From contig CATKWJ010000012.1 in the NCBI GenBank assembly GCA_949825065.1, positions 1-64,000 of the forward strand: a DNA stretch of 64,000 nt, in the 5' to 3' direction. Positions 23,101 through 37,500 of the stretch are shown in pieces. The notes beneath the pieces were generated by a model. The model was not told the origin of the DNA, made no database searches, and saw only the letters and a list, made by a program, of their open reading frames with translations. The stretch's first letter is position 1; each line of letters starts with the position of its first letter. Source of the DNA: Odontocerum albicorne. Lineage: Eukaryota; Arthropoda; Insecta; Trichoptera; Odontoceridae. Both the position numbers and the translations under genes were made by a program.

Positions 23101-25450
23101 AGAGAAAGATCCTGTTAAATATTTTATAACGTTCAATAAATCCTAAATTTGTTTCCCTTCACCTTGATAACCTGCTGACGAGGTATAGATCCTGTTAAAT
23201 ATTTTACAAAGTTTCATAAATCCTTAATGTGTTTCCCTTCACCTTCATTACCTGCTGACGAGAGATAGATCCTGTTAAATATTTTATGACGTTCAATAAA
23301 TTCTAAATTTGTTTCCCTTCACCTTGATAACCTGCTGACGAGGTATAGATCTTGTTAAATATTTTACAAAGTTTCATAAATCCTTAATGTGTTTCCCTTC
23401 ACCTTCATTACCTGCTGACGAGAGATAGATCCTGTTAAATATTTTATAACGTTCAATAAATCCTAAATTTGTTTCCCTTCACCTTGATAACCTGCTGACG
23501 AGGTATAGATCCTGTTCAATATTTTAACAGTTTCATAAATCCTTAATGTGTTTCCCTTCACCTTCATTACCTGCTGACGAGAGATAGATCCTGTTAAATA
23601 TTTTATAACGTTCAATAAATCTTTAACGTGTTTCCCTTCACCTTCATTACCTGCTGACGAGAGATAGATCCTGTTAAATATTTCATAACGTTCAATAAAT
23701 CCTAAATTTGTTTCCCTTCACCTTGATAACCTGCTGACGAGGTATAGATCCTGTTAAATATTTTACAAAGTTTCATAAATCCTTAATGTGCTTCCCTTCA
23801 CCTTTATTACCTGCTGACGAGAGATAGATCCTGTTAAATATTTTATAACGTTCAATAAATCCTAAATTTGTTTCCCTTCACCTTGATAACCTGCTGACGA
23901 GGTATAGATCCTGTTAAATATTTTACAAAGTTTCATAAATCTTTAACGTGTTTCCCTTCACCTTCATTACCTGCTGACGAGAGATAGATCCTGTTAAATA
24001 TTTTACAAAGTTTCATAAATCCTTAATGTGTTTCCCTTCACCTTCATTACCTGCTGACGAGAGATAGATCCTGTTAAATATTTTATAACGTTCAATAAAT
24101 CCTTAATTTGTTTCCCTTCACCTTGATAACCTGCTGACGAGGTATAAATTCTGGTAAATATTGTACAAAGTTTCATAAACCCTTAATGTGTTTCCCTTCA
24201 CCTTCATTACCTGCTGACGAGAGGTAGATCCTGTTAAATATTTTACAAAGTTTCATAAATCCTTAATGTGTTTCCCTTCACCTTCATTACCTGCTGACGA
24301 GAGAAAGATCCTGTTAAATATTTTATGACGTTCAATAAATCTTTAACGTGTTTCCCTTCACCTTCATTACCTGCTGACGAGAGATAGATCCTGTTAAATA
24401 TTTTACAAAGTTTCATAAATCCTTAATGTGTTTCCCTTCACGTTCATTACCTGCTGACGAGAGATAGATCCTGTTAAATATTTTATAACGTTCAATAAAT
24501 CCTTAATTTGTTTCCCTTCACCTTGATAACCTGCTGACGAGGTAAAGATTCTGGTAAATATTTTACAAAGTTTCATAAACCCTTAATGTGTTTCCCTTCA
24601 CCTTCATTACCTGCTGACGAGAGATAGATCCTGTTAAATATTTTATAACGTTCAATAAATCTTTAACGTGTTTCCCTTCACCTTCATTACCTGCTGACGA
24701 GAGATAGATCCTGTTAAATATTTTATAACGTTCAATAAATCCTAAATTTGTTTCCCTTCACCTTGATAACCTGCTGACGAGGTATAGATCCTGTTAAATA
24801 TTTTAACAGTTTCATAAATCCTTAATGTGTTTCCCTTCACCTTCATTACCTGCTGACGAGAGATAGATCCTGTTAAATATTTTATAACGTTCAATAAATC
24901 TTTAACGTGTTTCCCTTCACCTTCATTACCTGCTGACGAGAGATAGATCCTGTTAAATATTTTACAAAGTTTCATAAATCCTTAATAAGTTTCCCTTCAC
25001 CTTCATTACCTGCTGACGAGAGAAAGATCCTGTTAAATATTTCATAACGTTCAATAAATCCTAAATTTGTTTCCGTTCACCTTGATAACCTGCTGACGAG
25101 GTATAGATCCTGTTAAATATTTTAACAGTTTCATAAATCCTTAATGTGTTTCACTTCACCTTCATTACCTGCTGACGAGAGATAGATCCTGTTAAATATT
25201 TTATAACGTTTAATTAATCCTAAATTTGTTTCCCTTCACCTTGATAACCTGCTGACGAGGTATAGATCCTGTTAAATATTTTTACAGTTTCATAAATCCT
25301 TAATGTGTTTCCCTTCACCTTCATTACCTGCTGACGAGAGATAGATCCTGTTTAATATTTTATAACGTTCAATAAATCTTTAACGTGTTTCCCTTCACCT
25401 TCATTACCTGCTAACGAGAGATAGATCCTGTTAAATATTTTTTAAAGTTT
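20200..25450. repeat. Duplication at a 3,915-bp offset within the array
   Basis: Marker variants repeat at +3,915 bp. AATATTGTACAAAG is at 20246 and 24161; the reading frame at 20827 recurs at 24742; ACGTTTAATTAATCC is at 21291 and 25206. After that the offset falls to 3,835 (for example TTTAAAGTTTCATAAATAAT at 21606 and 25441), that is, one monomer was lost from the second copy. Confidence 0.85.
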
Positions 25451-25979
25451 CATAAATAATTAATGTGTTTCCCTTCACCTTCATTACCTGCTGACGAGAG
25501 ATAGATCCTGTTAAATATTTCATAACGTTCAATAAATCCTAAATTTGTTTCCGTTCACCTTGATAACCTGCTGACGAGGTATAGATCCTGTTAAATATTT
25601 TACAAAGTTTCATAAATCCTTAATGTGTTTCCCTTCACCTTCATTACCTGCTGACGAGAGATAGATTCTGTTAAATATTTCATAACGTTCAATAAATCCT
25701 AAATTTGTTTCCGTTCACCTTGATAACCTGCTGACGAGGTATAGATCCTGTTAAATATTTTACAAAGTTTCATAAATCCTTAATGTGCTTCCCTTCACCT
25801 TCATTACCTGCTGACGAGAGATAGATCCTGTTAAATATTTTATAACGTTCAATAAATCCTAAATTTGTTTCCCTTCACCTTGATAACCTGCTGACGAGGT
25901 ATAGATCCTGTTAAATATTTTACAAAGTTTCATAAATCCTTAACGTGTTTCCCTTCACCTTCATTACCTGCTGACGAGA

Positions 25980-28900
25980 GATAGATCCTGTTAAATATTT
26001 TATAACGTTCAAAAAATCCTTAATTTGTTTCCCTTCACCTTGATAACCTGCTGACGAGGTATAAATTCTGGTAAATATTTTACAAAGTTTCATAAACCCT
26101 TAATGTGTTTCCCTTCACCTTCATTACCTGCTGACGAGAGGTAGATCCTGTTAAATATTTTACAAAGTTTCATAAATCCTTAATGTGTTTCCCTTCACCT
26201 TCATTCCCTGCTGACGAGAGATAGATCCTGTTAAATATTTTATGACGTTCAATAAATCTTTAACGTGTTTCCCTTCACCTTCATTTCCTGCTGACGAGAG
26301 ATAGATCCTGTTAAATATTTTACAAAGTTTCATAAATCCTTAATGTGTTTCCCTTCACCTTCATTACCTGCTGACGAGAAGTAGATCCTGTTAAATATTT
26401 TATAACGTTCAATAAATCCTTAATTTGTTTCCCTTCACCTTGATAACCTGCTGACGAGGTATAGATTCTGGTAAATATTTTACAAAGTTTCATAAACCCT
26501 TAATGTGTTTCCCTTCACCTTCATTACCTGCTGACGATAGATAGATCCTGTTAAATATTTTATAACGTTCAATAAATCTTTAACGTGTTTCCCTTCACCT
26601 TCATTACCTGCTGACGAGAGAAAGATCCTGTTAAATATTTTAAAACGTTCAATAAATCTTTAACGTGTTTCCCTTCACCTTGATAACCTGCTGACGAGGT
26701 ATAGATTCTGGTAAATATTTTACAAAGTTTCATAAACTCTTAATGTGTTTCCCTTCACCTTCATTACCTGCTGACGAGAGATAGATCCTGTTAAATATTT
26801 TATAACGTTCAATAAATCCTAAATTTGTTTCCCTTCACCTTGATAACCTGCTGACGAGGTATAGATCCTGTTAAATATTTAAACAGTTTCATAAATCCTT
26901 AATGTGTTTCCCTTCACCTTCATTACCTGCTGACGAGAGATAGATCCTGTTAAATATTTTACAAAGTTTCATAAATCCTTAATGTGTTTCCCTTCACCTT
27001 CATTACCTGCTGACGAGAGATAGATCCTGTTAAATATTTTATAACGTTCAATAAATCCTAAATTTGTTTCCCTTCACCTTGATAACCTGCTGACGAGGTA
27101 TAGATCCTGTTAAATATTTTACAAAGTTTCATAAATCCTTAATGTGTTTCCCTTCACCTTCATTACCTGCTGACGAGAGATAGATCCTGTTAAATATTTT
27201 ATAACGTTTAATAAATCCTAAATTTGTTTCCCTTCACCTTGATAACCTGCTGACGAGGTATAGATCCTGTTAAATATTTAAACAGTTTCATAAATCCTTA
27301 ATGTGTTTCCCTTCACCTTCATTACCTGCTGACGAGAGATAGATCCTGTTAAATATTTTACAAAGTTTCATAAATCCTTAATGTGTTTCCCTTCACCTTC
27401 ATTACCTGCTGACGAGAGATAGATCCTGTTAAATATTTTATAACGTTCAATAAATCCTAAATTTGTTTCCCTTCACCTTGATAACCTGCTGACGAGGTAT
27501 AGATCCTGTTAAATATTTTACAAAGTTTCATAAATCCTTAATGTGTTTCCCTTCACCTTCATTACCTGCTGACGAGAGATAGATCCTGTTAAATATTTTA
27601 TAACGTTCAATAAATCTTTAACGTGTTTCCCTTCACCTTCATTCCCTGCTGACGAGAGATAGATCCTGTTTAATATTTTACAAAGTTTCATAAATCCTTA
27701 ATGTGTTTCCCTTCACCTTCATTACCTGCTGACGAGAGATAGATCCTGTTAAATATTTTATAACGTTCAATAAATCCTAAATTTGTTTCCCTTCACCTTG
27801 ATAACCTGCTGACGAAAGGTAGATCCTGTTAAATATTTTACAAAGTTTCATAAATCCTTAATGTGTTTCCCTTCACCTTCATTACCTGCTGACGAGAGAT
27901 AGATCCTGTTAAATATTTTATAACGTTCAATAAATCCTAAATTTGTTTCCCTTCACCTTGATAACCTGCTGACGAGGTATAGATCCTGTTAAATATTTAA
28001 ACAGTTTCATAAATCCTTAATGTGTTTCCCTTCACCTTCATTACCTGCTGACGAGAGATAGATCCTGTTAAATATTTTACAAAGTTTCATAAATCCTTAA
28101 TGTGTTTCCCTTCACCTTCATTACCTGCTGACGAGAGATAGATCCTGTTAAATATTTTATAACGTTCAATTAATCCTAAATTTGTTTCCCTTCACCTTGA
28201 TAACCTGCTGACGAGGTATAGATCCTGTTAAATATTTTACAAAGTTTCATAAATCCTTAATGTGTTTCCCTTCACCTTCATTACCTGCTGACGAGAGATA
28301 GATCCTGTTAAATATTTTATAACGTTCAATAAATCTTTAACGTGTTTCCCTTCACCTTCATTCCCTGCTGACGAGAGATAGATCCTGTTTAATATTTTAC
28401 CAAGTTTCATAAATCCTTAATGTGTTTCCCTTCACCTTCATTCCCTGCTGACGAGAGATAGATCCTGTTAAATATTTTACAAAGTTTCATAAATCCTTAA
28501 TGTGTTTCCCTTCACCTTCATTACCTGCTGACGAGAGATAGATCCTGTTAAATATTTTATAACGTTCAATAAATCCTAAATTTGTTTCCCTTCACCTTTA
28601 TTACCTGCTGACGAGAAATAGATCCTGATAAATATTTTACAAAGTTTCATAAATCCTTAATGTGTTTCCCTTCACCTTCATTACCTGCTGACGAGAGATA
28701 GATCCTGTTAAATATTTTATAACGTTCAATAAATCCTTAATTTGTTTCCCTTCACCTTGATAACCTGCTGACGAGGTATAGATTCTGGTAAATATTTTAC
28801 AAAGTTTCATAAATCCTTAATGTGTTTCCCTTCACCTTCATTACCTGCTGACGAGAGATAGATCCTGTTAAATATTTTATAACGTTCAATAAATCCTTAA

Positions 28901-31580
28901 TTTGTTTCTCTTCACCTTGATAACCTGCTGACGAGGTTTAGATTCTGGTAAATATTTTACAAAGTTTCATAAACCCTTAATGTGTTTCCCTTCACCTTCA
29001 TTACCTGCTCACGAGAGATAGATCCTGTTAAATATTTTATAACGTTCAATAAATCCTAAATTTGTTTCCCTTCACCTTGATAACCTGCTGACGAGGTATA
29101 GATCCTGTTAAATATTTTACAAAGTTTCATAAATCCTTAATGTGTTTCCCTTCACCTTCATTACCTGCTGACGAGAGTTTGATCCTGTTAAATATTTTAT
29201 AACGTTCAATAAATCCTAAATTTTTTTCCCTTCACCTTGATTACCTGCTGACGAGATAGAATAGATCCTGTTAAATATTTTAACAGTTTCATAAATCTTT
29301 AAAGTGTTTCCCTTCACCTTCATTACCTGCTGACGAGAGATAGATCCTGTTAAATATTTTATAACGTTCAATAAATCTTTAACGTGTTTCCCTTCACCTT
29401 CATTCCCTGCTGACGAGAGATAGATCCTGTTAAATATTTTACCAAGTTTCATAAATCCTTAATGTGTTTCCCTTCACCTTCATTACCTGCTGACGAGAGA
29501 TAGATCCTGTTAAATATTTTACAAAGTTTCATAAATCCTTAATGTGTTTCCCTTCACCTTCATTACCTGCTGAGGAGAGATAGATCCTGTTAAATATTTT
29601 ATAACGTTCAATAAATCCTAAATTTGTTTCCCTTCACCTTCATTACCTGCTGACGAGAGATAGATCCTGTTAAATATTTTACAAAGTTTCATTAATCCTA
29701 ATGTGTTTCCCTTCACCTTGATAACCTGCTGACGAGGTATAGATCCTGTTAAATATTTTATAACGTTCAATAAATCCTTAATTTGTTTCCGTTCACCTTG
29801 ATAACCTGCTGACGAGGTATAGATCCTGTTAAATATTTTACAAAGTTTCATAAATCCTTAATGTGCTTCCCTTCACCTTCATTACCTGCTGACGAGAGAT
29901 AGATCCTGTTAAATATTTTATAACGTTCAATAAATCCTAAATTTGTTTCCCTTCACCTTGATAACCTGCTGACGAGGTATAGATCCTGTTAAATATTTTA
30001 CAAAGTTTCATAAATCCTTAACGTGTTTCCCTTCACCTTCATTACCTGCTGACGAGAGATAGATCCTGTTAAATATTTTATAACGTTCAAAAAATCCTTA
30101 ATTTGTTTCCCTTCACCTTGATAACCTGCTGACGAGGTATAAATTCTGGTAAATATTTTACAAAGTTTCATAAACCCTTAATGTGTTTCCCTTCACCTTC
30201 ATTACCTGCTGACGAGAGGTAGATCCTGTTAAATATTTTACAAAGTTTCATAAATCCTTAATGTGTTTCCCTTCACCTTCATTCCCTGCTGACGAGAGAT
30301 AGATCCTGTTAAATATTTTATGACGTTCAATAAATCTTTAACGTGTTTCCCTTCACCTTCATTTCCTGCTGACGAGAGATAGATCCTGTTAAATATTTTA
30401 CAAAGTTTCATAAATCCTTAATGTGTTTCCCTTCACCTTCATTACCTGCTGACGAGAAGAAGATCCTGTTAAATATTTTATAACGTTCAATAAATCTTTA
30501 ATTTGTTTCCCTTCACCTTGATAACCTGCTGACGAGGTATAGATTCTGGTAAATATTTTACAAAGTTTCATAAACCCTTAATGTGTTTCCCTTCACCTTC
30601 ATTACCTGCTGACGATAGATAGATCCTGTTAAATATTTTATAACGTTCAATAAATCTTTAACGTGTTTTCCTTCACCTTCATTACCTGCTGACGAGAGAT
30701 AGATCCTGTTAAATATTTTAAAACGTTCAATAAATCTTTAACGTGTTTCCCTTCACCTTGATAACCTGCTGACGAGGTATAGATTCTGGTAAATATTTTA
30801 CAAAGTTTCATAAACCCTTAATGTGTTTCCCTTCACCTTCATTACCTGCTGACGAGAGATAGATCCTGTTAAATATTTTATAACGTTCAATAAATCCTAA
30901 ATTTGTTTCCCTTCACCTTGATAACCTGCTGACGAGGTATAGATCCTGTTAAATATTTAAACAGTTTCATAAATCCTTAATGTGTTTCCCTTCACCTTCA
31001 TTACCTGCTGACGAGAGATAGATCCTGTTAAATATTTTACAAAGTTTCATAAATCCTTAATGTGTTTCCCTTCACCTTCATTACCTGCTGACGAGAGATA
31101 GATCCTGTTAAATATTTTATAACGTTCAATAAATCCTAAATTTGTTTCCCTTCACCTTGATAACCTGCTGACGAGGTATAGATCCTGTTAAATATTTTAC
31201 AAAGTTTCATAAATCCTTAATGTGTTTCCCTTCACCTTCATTACCTGCTGACGAGAGATAGATCCTGTTAAATATTTTATAACGTTCAATAAATCCTAAA
31301 TTTGTTTCCCTTCACCTTGATAACCTGCTGACGAGGTATAGATCCTGTTAAATATTTAAACAGTTTCATAAATCCTTAATGTGTTTCCCTTCACCTTCAT
31401 TACCTGCTGACGAGAGATAGATCCTGTTAAATATTTTACAAAGTTTCATAAATCCTTAATGTGTTTCCCTTCACCTTCATTACCTGCTGACGAGAGATAG
31501 ATCCTGTTAAATATTTTATAACGTTCAATAAATCCTAAATTTGTTTCCCTTCACCTTGATAACCTGCTGACGAGGTATAG
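25980..31580. repeat. Duplication at a 4,078-bp offset within the array
   Basis: CAAAAAATCC with AAAAAATCCT at 26011 recurs at 30089, and ATAAATTCTG at 26061 recurs at 30139, both +4,078 bp. The following monomers keep the same variant order. The right-hand copy was itself later copied to about 41211-42660 (offset 11,077). Confidence 0.8.
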
Positions 31581-34500
31581 ATCCTGTTAAATATTTTACA
31601 AAGACGAGAGATAGATCCTGTTAAATATTTTATAACGTTCAATAAATCCTTAATTTGTTTCCCTTCACCTTGATAACCTGCTGACGAGGTATAGATTCTG
31701 GTAAATATTTTACAAAGTTTCATAAATCCTTAATGTGTTTCCCTTCACCTTCATTACCTGCTGACGAGAGATAGATCCTGTTAAATATTTTATAACGTTC
31801 AATAAATCCTTAATTTGTTTCTCTTCACCTTGATAACCTGCTGACGAGGTATAGATTCTGGTAAATATTTTACAAAGTTTCATAAACCCTTAATGTGTTT
31901 CCCTTCACCTTCATTACCTGCTGACGAGAGATAGATCCTGTTAAATATTTTATAACGTTCAATAAATCCTAAATTTGTTTCCCTTCACCTTGATAACCTG
32001 CTGACGAGGTATAGATCCTGTTAAATATTTTACAAAGTTTCATAAATCCTTAATAAGTTTCCCTTCACCTTCATTACCTGCTGACGAGAGTTGGATCCTG
32101 TTAAATATTTTATAACGTTCAATAAATCCTAAATTTTTTTCCCTTCACCTTGATAACCTGCTGACGAGATAGAATAGATCCTGTTAAATATTTTAACAGT
32201 TTCATATATCTTTAAAGTGTTTCCCTTCACCTTCATTACCTGCTGACGAGAGATAGATCCTGTTAAATATTTTATAACGTTCAATAAATCTTTAACGTGT
32301 TTCCCTTCACCTTCATTCCCTGCTGACGAGAGATAGATCCTGTTAAATATTTTACCAAGTTTCATAAATCCTTAATGTGTTTCCCTTCACCTTCATTACC
32401 TGCTGACGAGAGATAGATCCTGTTAAATATTTTACAAAGTTTCATAAATCCTTAATGTGTTTCCCTTCACCTTCATTACCTGCTGACGAGAGATAGATCC
32501 TGTTAAATATTTTATAACGTTCAATAAATCCTAAATTTGTTTCCCTTCACCTTCATTACCTGCTGACGAGAGATAGATCCTGTTAAATATTTTACAAAGT
32601 TTCATTAATCCTTAATGTGTTTCCCTTCATCTTGATAACCTGCTGACGAGGTATAGATCCTGTTAAATATTTTATAACGTTCAATAAATCCTTAATTTGT
32701 TTCCCTTCACCTTGATAACCTGCTGACGAGGTATAGATTCTGGTAAATATTTTACAAAGTTTCATAAACCCTTAATGTGTTTCTCTTCACCTTCATTACC
32801 TGCTGACGAGAGATAGATCCTGTTAAATATTTTACAAAGTTTCATAAATCCTTAATGTGTTTCCCTTCACCTTCATTACCTGCTGACGAGAGATGGATCC
32901 TGTTAAATATTTTATAACGTTCAATAAATCTTTAACGTGTTTCCCTTCACCTTCATTACCTGCTGACGAGAGATAGATCCTGTTAAATATTTTACAAAGT
33001 TTCATAAATCCTTAATGTGTTTCCCTTCACCTTCATTACCTGCTGACGAGAGATAGATCCTGTTAAATATTTTATAACGTTCAATAAATCCTTAATTTGT
33101 TTCCCTTCACCTTGATAACCTGCTGACGAGGTATAGATCCTGTTAAATATTTTACAAAGTTTCATAAATCCTTAATGTGTTTCCCTTCACCTTCATTACC
33201 TGCTGACGAGAGATAGATCCTGTTAAATATTTTATAACGTTCAATAAATCCTAAATTTGTTTCCCTTCACCTTGATAACCTGCTGACGAGGTATAGATCC
33301 TGTTAAATATTTTAACAGTTTCATAAATCCTTAATGTGTTTCCCTTCACCTTCATTACCTGCTGACGAGAGATAGATCCTGTTAAATATTTTATAACGTT
33401 CAATAAATCTTTAACGTGTTTCTCTTCACCTTCATTCCCTGCTGACGAGAGATAGATCCTGTTAAATATTTTACCAAGTTTCATAAATCCTTAATGTGTT
33501 TCCCTTCACCTTCATTACCTGCTGACGAGATATAGAGTCTGTTAAATATTTTACAAAGTTTCATAAACCCTTAATGTGTTTCCCTTCACCTTCATTACCT
33601 GCTGACGAGAGATAGATCCTGTTAAATATTTTACAAAGTTTCATAAATCCTTAATGTGTTTCCCTTCACCTTCATTACCTGCTGACGAGAGATAGATCCT
33701 GTTAAATATTTTATAACGTTCAATAAATCCTAAATTTGTTTCCCTTCACCTTGATAACCTGCTGACGAGTTATAGATCCTGTTAAATATTTTAACAGTTT
33801 CATAAATCCTTAATGTGTTTCCCTTCACCTTCATTACCTGCTGACGAGATAGAATAGATCCTGTTAAATATTTTACAAAGTTTCATAAATCCTTAATGTG
33901 TTTCCCTTCACCTTCATTACCTGCTGACGAGAGATAGATCCTGTTAAATATTTTATAACGTTCAATAAATCCTAAATTTGTTTCCCTTCACCTTGATAAC
34001 CTGCTGACGAGGTATAGATCCTGTTAAATATTTTACAAAGTTTCATAAATCCTTAATGTGTTTCCCTTCACCTTCATTACCTGCTGACGAGAGATAGATC
34101 CTGTTAAATATTTTATAACGTTCAATAAATCTTTAACGTGTTTCCCTTCACCTTCATTCCCTGCTGACGAGAGATAGATCCTGTTAAATATTTTACCAAG
34201 TTTCATAAATCCTTAATGTGTTTCCCTTCACCTTCATTACCTGCTGACGAAAGGTAGATCCTGTTAAATATTTTACAAAGTTTCATAAATCCTTAATGTG
34301 TTTCCCTTCACCTTCATAACCTGCTGACGAGAGATAGATCCTGTTAAATATTTTATAACGTTCAATAAATCCTAAATTTGTTTCCCTTCACCTTCATTAC
34401 CTGCTGACAAGAGATAGATCCTGTTAAATATTTTACAAAGTTTCATTAATCCTTAATGTGTTTCCCTTCACCTTCATTACCTGCTGACGAGAGATAGATC

Positions 34501-37500
34501 CTGTTAAATATTTTATAACGTTCAATAAATCCTTAATTTGTTTCCCTTCACCTTGATAACCTGCTGACGAGGTATAGATTCTGGTAAATATTTTACAAAA
34601 TTTCATAAACCCTTAATGTGTTTCCCTTCACCTTCATTACCTGCTGACGAGAGATAGATCCTGTTAAATATTTTACAAAGTTTCATAAATCCTTAATGTG
34701 TTTCCCTTCCCCTTCATTACCTGCTGACGAGAGATGGATCCTGTTAAATATTTTATAACGTTCAATAAATCCTAAATTTGTTTCCCTTCACCTTGATAAC
34801 CTGCTGACGAGGTATAGATCCTGTTAAATATTTTAACAGTTTCATAAATCCTTAATGTGTTTCCCTTCACCTTCATTTCCTGCTGACAAGAGATAGATCC
34901 TGTTAAATATTTTACAAAGTTTCATAAATCCTTAATGTGTTTCCCTTCACCTTGATAACCTGCTGACGAGGTATAGATCCTGTTAAATATTTTATAACGT
35001 TCAATAAATCTTTAATGTGTTTCCCTTCACCTTGATAACCTGCTGACGAGGTATAGATTCTGGTAAATATTTTACAAAGTTTCATAAACCCTTTATGTGT
35101 TTCCCTTCACCTTCATTACCTGCTGACGAGAGATAGATCCTGTTAAATATTTTTTAAAGTTTCATAAATCCTTAATGTGTTTCCCTTCACCTTCATTACC
35201 TGCTGACGAGAGAAAGGTCCTGTTAAATATTTCATAACGTTCAATAAATCCTAAATTTGTTTCCGTTCACCTTGATAAACTGCTGACGAGGTATAGATCC
35301 TGTTAAATATTTTACCAAGTTTCATAAATTCTTAATGTGTTTCCCTTCACCATCATTACCTGCTGACGAGAGATAGATCCTGTTAAATATTTCATAACGT
35401 TCAATAAATCCTAAATTTGTTTCCGTTCACCTTGATAACCTGCTGACGAGGTATAGATCCTGTTAAATATTTTACAAAGTTTCATAAATCCTTAATGTGC
35501 TTCCCTTCACCTTCATTACCTGCTGACGAGAGATAGATCCTGTTAAATATTTTATAACGTTCAATAAATCCTTAATTTGTTTCCCTTCACCTTGATAACC
35601 TGCTGACGAGGTATAGATCCTGTTAAATATTTTACAAAGTTTTATAAATCCTTAACGTGTTTCCCTTCACCTTCATTACCTGCTGACGAGAGATAGATCC
35701 TGTTTAATATTTTATAACGTTCAATAAATCCTTAATTTGTTTCCCTTCACCTTGATAACCTGCTGACGAGGTATAAATTCTGGTAAATATTTAACAAAGT
35801 TTCATAAACCCTTAATGTGTTTCCCTTTACCTTCATTACCTGCTGACGAGAGGTAGATCCTGTAAAATATTTTACAAAGTTTCATAAATCCTTAATGTGT
35901 TTCCCTTCACCTTCATTACCTGCTGACGAGAGATAGATCCTGTTAAATATTTTATGACGTTCAATAAATCTTTAACGTGTTTCCCTTCACCTTCATTACC
36001 TGCTGACGAGAGATAGATCCTGTTAAATATTTTACAAAGTTTCATAAATCCTTAAAGTGTTTCCCTTCACCTTCATTACCTGCTGACGAGAGATAGATCC
36101 TGTTAAATATTTTATAACGTTCAATAAATCCTTAATTTGTTTCCCTTCACCTTGATAACCTGCTGACGAGGTATAGATTCTGGTAAATATTTTACAAAGT
36201 TTCATAAACCCTTAATGTGTTTCCCTTCACCTTCATTACCTGCTGACGATAGATAGATCCTGTTAAATATTTTATAACGTTCAATAAATCTTTAACGTGT
36301 TTCCCTTCACCTTCATTACCTGCTGACGAGAGATAGATCCTGTTAAATATTTTAAAACGTTCAATAAATCTTTAACGTGTTTCCCTTCACCTTGATAACC
36401 TGCTGACGAGGTATAAATTCTGGTTAATATTTTACAAAGTTTCATTAACCCTTAATGTGTTTCCCTTCACCTTCATTACCTGCTGACGAGAGGTAGATCC
36501 TGTTAAATATTTTACAAAGTTTCATAAATCCTTAATGTGTTTCCCTTCACCTTAATTCCCTGCTGACGAGAGATAGATCCTGTTAAATATTTTATGACGT
36601 TCAATAAATCTTTAACGCGTTTCCCTTCACCTTCATTACCTGCTGACGAGGGATAGATCCTGTTAAATATTTTACGAAGTTTCATAAATCCTTAATGTGT
36701 TTCCCTTCACCATCATTACCTGCTGACGAGAGATAGATCCTGTAAAATATTTTATAACGTTCAATAAATCCTTAATTTGTTTCCCTTCACCTTGATAACC
36801 TGCTGACGAGGTATAGATTCTGGTAAATATTTTACAAAGTTTCATAAATCCTTAATGTGTTTCCCTTCACCTTCATTACCTGCTGACGAGAGATGGATCC
36901 TGTTAAATATTTTATAACGTTCAATAAATCCTAAATTTGTTTCCCTTCACCTTGATAACCTGCTGACGAGGTATAGATTCTGGTAAATATTTTACAAAGT
37001 TTCATAAACCCTTAATGTGTTTCCCTTCACCTTCATTACCTGCTGACGAGAGATAGATCCTGTTAAATATTTTATAACGTTCAATAAATCCTTAGTTTGT
37101 TTCCCTTTACCTTGATAACCTGCTGACGAGGTATAGATTCTGGTAAATATTTTACAAAGTTTCATAAATCCTTAATGTGTTTCCCTTCACCTTCATTACC
37201 TGCTGACGAGAGATAGATCCTGTTAAATATTTTACAAAGTTTCATAAATCCTTAATGTGTTTCCCTTCACCTTCATTACCTGCTGACGAGATATAGATCC
37301 TGTTAAATATTTTATAACGTTCAATAAATCCTAAATTTGTTTCCCTTCACCTTGATAACCTGCTGACGAGGTATAGATCCTGTTAAATATTTTAACAGTT
37401 TCATAAATCCTTAATGTGTTTCCCTTCACCTTCATTACCTGCTGACGAGATAGAATAGATCCTGTTAAATATTTTACAAAGTTTCATAAATCCTTAATGT